Part shown: positions 1-5,606 of the stretch, piece after piece
Layout: the number at the start of each line of letters is the position of its first letter
How positions within the stretch are numbered: the first letter of the stretch is position 1
Source of the DNA: Lactobacillaceae bacterium
Lineage (GTDB): Bacteria > Bacillota > Bacilli > Lactobacillales > Lactobacillaceae
Length of the DNA: 11,597 nucleotides
Direction of reading: 5' to 3'
Assembly: GCA_031282325.1 (NCBI GenBank)
Contig: JAITDY010000054.1
Location: 1-11,597 of the forward strand
Translations under genes and position numbers: made by a program
Notes under the pieces: model-generated
Seen by the model: the letters and a program-made list of their open reading frames with translations, nothing else
Database searches by the model: none
What the model was told of the DNA's origin: nothing

Positions 1-582
1 GTCGACCATATTCTTTATTGCTTCATTCATAGCATCACCGCCATAAGTAATACTGTTACTTGAATTTGGTTTGCCTAAAGATATCGCTGCAATATCGACT
101 GTTCCACCACCTAAATCCACTACCATCGTTCCTGGGGCATCATAAGCAGGTAATCCAGCGCCTACCGCAGCTGCAATAGTTTCATCGATAATATAAACCT
201 TACCCGCTCCAGCTGATTGAACTGCATCACGAACTGCTCGTCTTTCTACTTCGGTAACTCCACTCGGAACTCCAATCACCGCAGTTGGACGCCCGATTCT
301 ATTACTATATACAACAGATAAAAAATATTTCAACATTATAATAGTTGAATCTAAATCTGAAATAACTCCCTTTCTTAAAGGCCTGATTGTTGCAATCGTA
401 GGAGGATTTTTTTCAAACATATTCTCAGCCGGTTTTCCAACAGCAATTACTTCGTTATCAACTATATTTTTAGCAATAAAACTTGGTTCATCGATAACAA
501 TCCCGCTTCCTTCGAGAAATAACAATGTATTAGAGGTCCCTAAATCGATTCCGATATTTTTCTTTACAAAACTAAATGCCAT
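1..582 (-). CDS. mreB: Rod-shape determining actin homologue MreB/Mbl, N-terminal part (cut by window edge)
   Basis: Bacterial actin that polymerises on the inner face of the membrane and directs the elongation-type cell-wall machinery. The frame is open from the ATG at 582 to the left edge, giving 194 residues, a little over half of the usual 330-345. Visible signatures are the phosphate-1 loop DLGTSNT at residues 13-19, the segment PSGVTEVERRAV, and the phosphate-2 loop DLGGGT at residues 156-161. These are typical of MreB/Mbl rather than DnaK, and I cannot separate MreB from its paralogue Mbl with half the protein. The start lies 15 bases after the folC stop, an arrangement seen in lactobacilli where folC leads into the mre genes. 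No clear Shine-Dalgarno precedes the ATG. A perfect extended -10 hexamer lies directly upstream (see 592-600). Confidence 0.93.
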   Translation of the reverse strand, partial: MAFSFVKKNIGIDLGTSNTLLFLEGSGIVIDEPSFIAKNIVDNEVIAVGKPAENMFEKNPPTIATIRPLRKGVISDLDSTIIMLKYFLSVVYSNRIGRPTAVIGVPSGVTEVERRAVRDAVQSAGAGKVYIIDETIAAAVGAGLPAYDAPGTMVVDLGGGTVDIAAISLGKPNSSNSITYGGDAMNEAIKNMVD

Positions 583-591
583 ACTTTAAAA

Positions 592-600
592 ATTATATCA
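592..600 (-). promoter_or_regulatory. Possible extended -10 promoter element before mreB
   Basis: On the minus strand the bases read TGATATAAT, a perfect TGn-TATAAT extended -10, with its TGA being the folC stop codon. No good -35 is seen 17 bases upstream, which an extended -10 does not need. Transcription would begin about 3-4 bases before the mreB ATG, giving a nearly leaderless message. In DNA this AT-rich the match could be chance. Confidence 0.3.
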
Positions 601-1794
601 TTTAGAAGTAAGGTATTTTCTAACTTGGCTAGTAAAATACAGCGAACCAGTTACGACGATAATTTCTTTTTCGATATCGATACTATTAATTAATTTATTT
701 AATAAGATTTTCCATTCAAATTGTCCACTCTCTGTTGGCTTATGAGCAATCCAGTTTACTTTGTATAACTGAGCCAATGGCAATTCAGCAAAAAATTCTG
801 GCTTAATATCATGTGATTTTAAATTTCCATAAATTATATGTTGGATTTTATTTCCATAATCCTTAATTAAGGAATTAGCTAATGTTTTAATAGCTTGTTC
901 ATTATGCGCACCATCCAAAACAATCAATGGATCTTCTTGAATTTTTTCCATTCTAGCTGGTATTTTTGCTGAATCCAATAATTTAATCAAGTCATCAGTT
1001 TTATATCTATCAATCAATTTATAAAAAATTGTTTTGTTCCAATTTAAATAAATATAGATTTTAACCACGGACCAAGCTAAAGAGGCATTAAACATCTGAT
1101 AATAGCCTCTTTGTACTTTTAATTTTGTATTAATTTCTCCAAATTTTATTTGTTTTGTATCTGCAGTTGTTTTAATTATATTTTTAGCACTATAATTCAT
1201 CCTTCCAATCAAAACAGCTTTGGTATTTTCTTTTATAATTCCAGATTTTTGCTCAGCAATTTTTTCAATACTATCACCCAATAATTCCGTGTGATCCAAA
1301 CCAACTGAGGTTATAACTGCAATATTTGCATCTAAAACATTAGTTGAATCATATTTTCCACCTATCCCAACTTCAAAAATAGCGGCGTCTAACTTACTTT
1401 GGGAAAAATATAGAATAGCAATAGCTGTAATTACTTCGAATTCACTTTGATTAGTTACCTTAGACTTAATCAAATTAGAAAAATAAATCAAATCAGTATC
1501 TGATATATATTTATTATCAATTTGAATTCTTTCGTTGAAATCGATAATAAATGGTGAAACAAAAAGTCCTGTTTTCAATCCAAAATCTGTCAATATAGTT
1601 TGGATGAATTTGGCAGTTGATCCTTTTCCATTCGTACCTGCTATTTGAATAATTGGTGGTAATTTTTTTTGTGGTTTTCCTATTTTATTTAACAAATCTT
1701 CTATTCTAATTAATGTATCTTTGGTTTGACGTGGAATATTTTTATTCAGAGAATGAATCCATGATATTGTTTCTTCAATATTTTTAAAAGTCAT
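598..1794 (-). CDS. folC: Folylpolyglutamate synthase / dihydrofolate synthase FolC
   Basis: ATP-dependent Mur-ligase-family enzyme that adds glutamate to folates (and may form dihydrofolate from dihydropteroate) in the cytoplasm. The 398-residue product is slightly short for the family (about 420-430). Motifs appear in the expected order: P-loop AGTNGKGST at residues 52-60; VSPF at 79-82; EVGIGGKYDSTN at 141-152, where EVGxGGxxDxTN is typical; DHTELLG at 167-173; KSGIIKE at 183-189; the C-terminal-domain LDGAHN at 293-298; and VTGSLYF at 381-387. The ATG at 1794 is preceded two codons upstream by an in-frame TAA, so no longer start is possible. Its Shine-Dalgarno is poor (only AAG is near). 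The gene diverges from mscL with 60 bases between the starts and is followed by mreB, probably as one operon. Confidence 0.94.
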   Translation of the reverse strand: MTFKNIEETISWIHSLNKNIPRQTKDTLIRIEDLLNKIGKPQKKLPPIIQIAGTNGKGSTAKFIQTILTDFGLKTGLFVSPFIIDFNERIQIDNKYISDTDLIYFSNLIKSKVTNQSEFEVITAIAILYFSQSKLDAAIFEVGIGGKYDSTNVLDANIAVITSVGLDHTELLGDSIEKIAEQKSGIIKENTKAVLIGRMNYSAKNIIKTTADTKQIKFGEINTKLKVQRGYYQMFNASLAWSVVKIYIYLNWNKTIFYKLIDRYKTDDLIKLLDSAKIPARMEKIQEDPLIVLDGAHNEQAIKTLANSLIKDYGNKIQHIIYGNLKSHDIKPEFFAELPLAQLYKVNWIAHKPTESGQFEWKILLNKLINSIDIEKEIIVVTGSLYFTSQVRKYLTSK

Positions 1795-1854
1795 GTCTTA
1801 ATTATCTAATATTTTTAGTAATATATTAAATATAAATAATTGGAGAAGTTAACT
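1795..1854. promoter_or_regulatory. Divergent folC/mscL intergenic region
   Basis: These 60 bases lie between divergently read starts, so promoters for both genes are expected here or just inside the coding ends. The stretch is almost all A and T, with several -10-like hexamers (for example TAATAT at 1819-1824 and TATATT at 1822-1827), but I find no convincing -35 at the right spacing and cannot choose among them. The clear element is the mscL Shine-Dalgarno GGAGAAG at 1842-1848. Confidence 0.35.
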
Positions 1855-2229
1855 ATGCTACAAGAATTTAAAAAATTTATAATGCGCGGAAACGTAATTG
1901 ATTTAGCAGTTGGTGTTATCATTGGTGCAGCTTTTACAGCAATCGTTAATTCAATCGTAACAAATTTAATTAGTCCTTTAATTGCAATTTTTACCGGTTC
2001 AATTAATCTATCTAAATTGAATTTCACAATTGGACAAGCACATTTTCAATATGGTGAAGTCATTAATTCACTAATTAATTTTCTGTTAACTGGGCTTGTT
2101 TTATTCTTTATTGTAAAATCTCTAAATAAGGCTTTAAAACGAAAAGATACAACTATCGTTAATGAAGTTACTCTATTAACAGAAATACGAGATCTTTTAG
2201 TTGAAGAAAAGAAAAGAAATTCTAAATAA
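1855..2229 (+). CDS. mscL: Large-conductance mechanosensitive channel MscL
   Basis: Homopentameric membrane channel that opens under high membrane tension and releases solutes on hypo-osmotic shock. The signature FIMRGNVIDLAVGVIIGAAF begins about residue 8 and leads into the first transmembrane helix. A periplasmic-side loop follows (roughly residues 44-68), then a second transmembrane helix (roughly 70-92), and the charged C-terminal bundle helix around LLTEIRDLLVEEKK. Length is 124 residues, normal for the family. I chose the ATG at 1855 because MLQEF matches the usual MscL N-terminus and GGAGAAG sits at the right distance. A TTG at 1840 is in frame but would put the ribosome site inside the gene. 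Confidence 0.96.
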   Translation: MLQEFKKFIMRGNVIDLAVGVIIGAAFTAIVNSIVTNLISPLIAIFTGSINLSKLNFTIGQAHFQYGEVINSLINFLLTGLVLFFIVKSLNKALKRKDTTIVNEVTLLTEIRDLLVEEKKRNSK

Positions 2230-2242
2230 CAAAATATAAAAT

Positions 2243-2263
2243 GGCTAACTTATAGCTTTTTTT
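2243..2263 (+). terminator. Weak possible intrinsic terminator after mscL
   Basis: GGCTA and TAGCT form a 5-bp stem (one G-T pair) around a 5-base loop, directly followed by a T7 run. The stem is short, so termination would be partial at best, and the kinase downstream may be read through from mscL. A TAGAAT at 2276-2281 could be a -10 for the kinase but lacks a clear -35. Confidence 0.35.
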
Positions 2264-2309
2264 ATTGTGTTAAATTAGAATAAGTTATTTTAAAAAAGTG
2301 AGGATGACG

Positions 2310-2942
2310 ATGGTGATTATTACAGCTGGAATGATAGGTGTAGGGAAAACAACCCTTACTGACTTAATAGCAAAAAATTTTAATACGACTCCGTTTTTTG
2401 AGCCAGTAGAAGATAATCCGGTATTGCCACTCTTTTACTCTAATCAAAAACAATATGCATTTTTATTACAAATCTATTTTTTAAATCGCCGTTTTTCTAT
2501 GATAAAAAAAGCATTAGAGGATGACAATAATGTTTTAGATCGTTCGATCTATGAAGATGCCTTATTTACCGAACAAAATCATATAGACGGCAATATTTCC
2601 GACCAAGAAATGGATGTTTATAATCGTTTGCTAGCTAATATGATGGGAGAATTACAAGAACTACCTAAAAAAGCACCAGATCTACTGGTTTATGCAGAAA
2701 CTGATTTTGAAACTATTTTAAATCGGATAAAAAAACGTGGTCGTGATTATGAACAATTCGATAATAATCCGGAATTGCAAAATTATTACTTTAAAATGTG
2801 GTCTGCATATAAAAATTGGTACAGTGATTATAATTTTTCTCCTAAAATGAAAATAGATCTTCAAACATATGATCTCGAAAATAAGGATAATCAAAATGTT
2901 GTTTTAGAAATGATTGAATCTGAACTTTCAAAAATACGGTAA
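2310..2942 (+). CDS. Deoxynucleoside kinase (dAK/dGK/dCK family)
   Basis: Cytoplasmic salvage enzyme that phosphorylates deoxynucleosides to the 5'-monophosphate. From the ATG at 2310 the product is 210 residues. The P-loop GMIGVGKTT is at residues 7-15, the DRS catalytic/base-binding motif with following IYED at 77-83, and the arginine-rich lid KKRGRDYEQ at 141-149. EPVEDNPVLPLFY (31-43) and FLLQIYFLNRRF (51-62) are typical of lactobacillus-type enzymes. In-frame starts exist at 2298 (GTG) and 2304 (ATG). I prefer 2310 because GTGAGG at 2298-2303 then serves as the Shine-Dalgarno 6 bases away, and the protein begins like its relatives just before the first beta strand. Which deoxynucleoside it prefers cannot be read from the sequence. 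Lactobacilli that use this family often depend on deoxynucleoside salvage. Confidence 0.93.
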   Translation: MVIITAGMIGVGKTTLTDLIAKNFNTTPFFEPVEDNPVLPLFYSNQKQYAFLLQIYFLNRRFSMIKKALEDDNNVLDRSIYEDALFTEQNHIDGNISDQEMDVYNRLLANMMGELQELPKKAPDLLVYAETDFETILNRIKKRGRDYEQFDNNPELQNYYFKMWSAYKNWYSDYNFSPKMKIDLQTYDLENKDNQNVVLEMIESELSKIR

Positions 2943-2971
2943 CATATTTAATCAAAACGATTGTTTAAATT

Positions 2972-3023
2972 AATTTAATAAAATAACCCATTTCAAGATT
3001 GAAATGGGTTATTTTATTAAATT
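2972..3023. terminator. Large perfect inverted repeat, likely bidirectional terminator
   Basis: Positions 2972-2995 pair with 3000-3023 as a perfect 24-bp stem around the loop AGAT. The inner half holds the GC-containing CCCATTTCA/TGAAATGGG and the outer half is nearly all A/T, so both strands end in a T-rich 3' arm. It lies 29 bases after the kinase stop and just past the end of the minus-strand cluster, so it should end transcripts arriving from both sides. Confidence 0.88.
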
Positions 3024-3057
3024 CCCCAATATTCTTTAAATCATATTAGGGAATTTA
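3018..3057. other. Second imperfect hairpin overlapping the terminator
   Basis: Positions 3018-3032 pair with 3043-3057 over 15 bp with one C-A mismatch, around a 10-base loop. It shares 3018-3023 with the outer arm of the larger inverted repeat, so in one transcript the two full-length stems compete. On the minus strand the last codons and stop of the small reading frame at 3036-3193 fall inside it. No T-run follows on either strand, so I do not call it a terminator by itself. Confidence 0.6.
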
Positions 3058-3193
3058 AAATCCTTCAGATTAATTTTTTTCTTTTTATTTTTAGGTCTAT
3101 TCCAGATAAAACTATACCATATGAATATATAATGTTCATCTTCATCTTTAGAAAAATTAATTCCTGTCTTTATATTTTCTCTTGAAAAAACAT
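3036..3193 (-). pseudogene. Small frame-broken gene with strong ribosome site (52-residue product if restored)
   Basis: A near-ideal Shine-Dalgarno AAGGAGG (3201-3207) sits 7 bases before the ATG at 3191-3193, but the frame as written reads only MFFQEKI and stops at 3170-3172. The -1 frame then runs open for about 45 codons to a TAA at 3036-3038 and contains no ATG, GTG or TTG start of its own until near its end. Adding one T to the T6 run at 3185-3190 joins the two into 52 residues. The restored product is charged (DEDEH; KNKKKK) with an aromatic core (YIFIWYSFIW) and has no cysteine. I do not recognise it. Alternatively the -1 frame is the eroded tail of the preceding gene: the upstream frame from the TAA at 3254-3256 is open, apart from that stop, right through this ATG. 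It is probably the last member of the minus-strand cluster, 60 bases after gene three. Confidence 0.45.
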
Positions 3194-3253
3194 ATAATAT
3201 CCTCCTTTTTCTTCACTATATCGCAAATTATGCTTAAGTAATCTAATTGCAAA

Positions 3254-3906
3254 TTAAATAATCAAACTAGCAAATAATGTATTATTTATTTTCCATTTTT
3301 TAATATCTTTCTCATTTTGTTCAACATCATTAAATGGATTGATTAACCCTATCGAACCATCGTCATCTTGGTTTAATTTCAAAAATTCGACAAAATCATC
3401 TACTGCTTTTTGATTATTTTTTTGAGCTAATAAATATGCGGAGATGCTAGCAATAGGAATCGAATATTTCTGTACACCATATATTAATAAGCTGTATAAA
3501 ATATGCTCATATTTATCATCTTTGCTACTATTGGCAGCGATAAATAATTTAAAAAATTTATTTTCTAAGAAATCATTGTCTTTTAAAAAAGAATTCATAT
3601 CATAATTTTCATACTTATTGGACGAAACTTTGAAATTAATATTCTGGAGAGCAAATTCTAACGATGCATCTGGAAATTTTTCCATTATTTTTAATATTCT
3701 CTCTTTTATTAACTCAATAGTTAAATCATCAATCTTACTAGCAAAAAAACTTAAAAAAGTAATATTTCTGGATCCAATTTACTAATTTTTTTTGAAAAAT
3801 TTTTTTCTATTTCATTTTTTGATATTGAAGAATTAGACGTTATATCATCTAACCAAAAAAAAAATTGCTCTTTTAGAAAAAGTTCCGCATTCTTTTTAAA
3901 TTCCAT
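3254..3906 (-). pseudogene. Third cluster gene, frame-broken helical protein with DGSIG motif
   Basis: The ATG at 3906 begins a 51-residue frame (MEFKKNAELF...) that stops at TAA 3751-3753. The -1 frame then continues open to 3254. The two frames can only be joined in a short stretch (about 3754-3778) containing a T6 run at 3753-3758. One added T restores 217 residues, including LSFFASK at the junction. The restored protein looks wholly alpha-helical. Its C-terminal LKLNQDDDGSIG followed by NNTLFASLI resembles QAQESNGMIP followed by YHTTMVVLGA in the intact gene at 4586-5488, suggesting a common family. Its start lies 4 bases after the restored end of the gene before it. The TAA at 3254-3256 may itself be premature. 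The 143-residue piece from the ATG at 3685 should not be taken as a separate gene. Decay, base-call error or recoding could each explain the break. Confidence 0.65.
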
Positions 3907-3910
3907 TTTA

Positions 3911-4620
3911 CTATTCTCTTTCCTCTATAAGTGATTTACCAATTAAATTTGAAATTGATTCTTTTTTATAATTCATGTCATTTTTAATATAATGTATGTG
4001 TTTATCTAATATAGATATTTTAGTTATTAAAGACACATCTTCGATAAAATTTACATAGTAATAACACTCTAAAATATTTTTTTAGGTAAATGATTTAAAC
4101 ATAATAATTCATAAGTGACCAATTCATTAATTATTTTTGCATTAAGCATTAAAAAATTATTGGGAATTTCCTTCAAACGATTTTTTACTAAGGAATTATT
4201 TTGAAGACTTTTATTTATAAAAATCTGGTTTAAATAATTTAATAATATATTACTTTGAGTATCCCATTCAAATTCTTTAATAACTCTACTATTTAATAAA
4301 TTAGTAATAATATTTTCAAACTTAATAGATATTTCTTGCTTTGGATAATATTTTTTTAAAAATAAGGCAATATATGAAAAATTAATTATTTCAAAGGGTG
4401 ATGTGTTCACGAGTGAAGTAATAGTTTGACTCATATTTTGTACAGATAAAATAATAGAATAAATAAAATTTATTGTTTCTGATTGTTGCTTTTTATTATT
4501 TGCTACATTTTTCGATACATAGGCAAGAAAACTAGCCTTAGATATTTCGCTAATCAGATCTAAATCAAAATAAGATTGATTTAACTTATTTGAAATTACT
4601 TGTTTTAGATAAGAATCCAT
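3911..4620 (-). pseudogene. Second cluster gene, frame-broken helical protein
   Basis: The ATG at 4620 opens 183 residues ending KKIF at a TAG (4069-4071). The -1 frame then stays open for 52 codons in DNA of very low GC and stops at TAG 3911-3913, four bases before the next start. The frames can be joined only between about 4071 and 4081, which holds an A7 run (4077-4083) and a T4 run (4071-4074). One added base gives 236 residues. The product is predicted helical, leucine/isoleucine/asparagine rich, with no signal peptide or clear membrane helix. LVTYELLCLNHLP may align with ITHTIFYVTDMG of the intact neighbour; this is a weak, by-eye match. It overlaps the previous gene by 35 bases, so translation is probably coupled. 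Function unknown. Confidence 0.65.
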
Positions 4621-5488
4621 AAGATGCCCCCAATACTACCATTGTAGTGTGATAATAATTATAAAAACGTTTGATTGAATCTTTACTTTTAATTTCGATA
4701 GGCGCTGGAATCATTCCGTTGCTCTCTTGAGCTTGATAAATAGCGTAAAATAAGTTTTTAACAGTTTCTTTTTCTGATTCATTAAAACTAGCTTCGATAA
4801 AAATCAGCGATAATAATAATTCTGACAAAATGTCATAATTTTTAATCAGAAGATAATAATTACTCAACTTAAAAATCAGCTCTTTAACTTTTGATACATT
4901 AATATAATCTGGTACTTTTCTCCCCATATCAGTAACATAAAAAATAGTGTGAGTTATTGAATAAGAGACATTATCTGATAAATACAAAAAATTAAAATCT
5001 TTTGCTAATATTGTTTGATTATATAAAGATTCCATATCGGGAAAATTGGATTTTAAGCCAATCAATTCAATTGAATATTTAATATCGATTTTTCTAAATG
5101 GGGGTCTTTCTGGCATAACATCAGCGTTCGTATTGATTATTAATTGCAATTTATTTAAATTAATTAAATTCATAGCTAAATTATTACTAAATTTAGCTAG
5201 TTCAGTCGCCCCAGAAGATAGGCTATTGTTGAAAACAAAATAATTATTAAAATCAATTTTTTTAATTACCTTTTGTGTCGTATCTATTATATTTTGTCTT
5301 ATTTTTTTATTGAAAACATAATTAGGATAAAACATATTATCTAAAAAAAGAAATTCAACAAAAACCTTTATTTTTAATTTCTTATCAGCATAATTATTTT
5401 CTATTAATGGATTAATGTACTCAATATTATTTTCAATCCATTTTGATGTTGATGCGTTTAATTTACCCAAAATTTCATCAAATTCCAA
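4586..5488 (-). CDS. Helical protein of unknown function, tentatively DUF6895 family
   Basis: This is the only intact member of the cluster, 300 residues, first gene after the pepV terminator. It starts at TTG 5488 (no upstream or nearby ATG fits), supported by AAAGGGG at 5497-5503, 8 bases before. The sequence is alpha-helical throughout with no signal peptide. Distinctive features are THTIFYVTDMGR at residues 179-190, QAQESNGMIP at 252-261 and YHTT at 279-282. From memory this order (THxxFYxTDfG, then QxxxG, then YHTT) is that of the DUF6895 family, best known from actinobacteria. The Q..xxG repeat near the C-terminus recalls alpha/alpha-toroid proteins. That family name should be treated as tentative and no reaction can be assigned. 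The 3' end overlaps the next gene by 35 bases, and codon use is visibly more A/T-rich than in leuS or pepV, which fits an acquired segment. Confidence 0.75.
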   Translation of the reverse strand: MEFDEILGKLNASTSKWIENNIEYINPLIENNYADKKLKIKVFVEFLFLDNMFYPNYVFNKKIRQNIIDTTQKVIKKIDFNNYFVFNNSLSSGATELAKFSNNLAMNLINLNKLQLIINTNADVMPERPPFRKIDIKYSIELIGLKSNFPDMESLYNQTILAKDFNFLYLSDNVSYSITHTIFYVTDMGRKVPDYINVSKVKELIFKLSNYYLLIKNYDILSELLLSLIFIEASFNESEKETVKNLFYAIYQAQESNGMIPAPIEIKSKDSIKRFYNYYHTTMVVLGASYGFLSKTSNFK

Positions 5489-5509
5489 TTGTATTACCCC
5501 TTTGTGATT

Positions 5510-5515
5510 ATTATA
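5510..5515 (-). promoter_or_regulatory. Possible -10 element for the 3.0-5.5 kb cluster
   Basis: A consensus TATAAT on the minus strand lies 21 bases before the TTG start at 5488, in the gap after the pepV terminator. No -35 near consensus is seen 16-18 bases upstream (GGACTA lies there), so the promoter, if real, is weak or activator-dependent. Confidence 0.4.
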
Positions 5516-5566
5516 TAACCATAGCCAGCTACTAGTCCCTATTTAATTCACAATTATTTTTAATAT

Positions 5567-5598
5567 AAAAAAAATCCTTTTATTCAAAATAAAAGGAT
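5567..5598 (-). terminator. Intrinsic terminator after pepV
   Basis: Positions 5588-5598 and 5574-5584 pair as a perfect 11-bp stem (ATCCTTTTATT/AATAAAAGGAT) around a 3-base loop. On the minus strand the stem ends in a T8 run (5567-5574). It begins 9 bases after the pepV stop. The plus strand also has a T6 tract after the stem, so it may work weakly both ways. It separates pepV transcription from the cluster downstream. Confidence 0.88.
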
Positions 5599-5606
5599 AA
5601 TATTTT

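Noticed and set aside
1815..2027. 70-residue frame on the minus strand inside mscL
   Set aside because: It lies wholly opposite mscL, whose family match is clear, and has no recognisable content or ribosome site of its own.
3036..3193. A RiPP (modified peptide) precursor with the cluster genes as its modifying enzymes
   Set aside because: The restored 52 residues have no cysteine, no GG-type leader end and no core-like tail, and none of the neighbours shows a known modification or transporter domain.
3254..3685. A separate 143-residue gene starting at the ATG at 3685
   Set aside because: The frame is open upstream of this ATG to the T6 break and joins the 51-residue frame from 3906, and no ribosome site precedes the internal ATG.
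5046..5243. 65-residue plus-strand frame inside the intact cluster gene
   Set aside because: Antisense shadow of the 300-residue gene, with no start context or family features.
5519..5550. Short palindromes (ACTAGT, AGCCAGCT) before the cluster as an operator
   Set aside because: They are too short and isolated to support a regulator site without a second copy.
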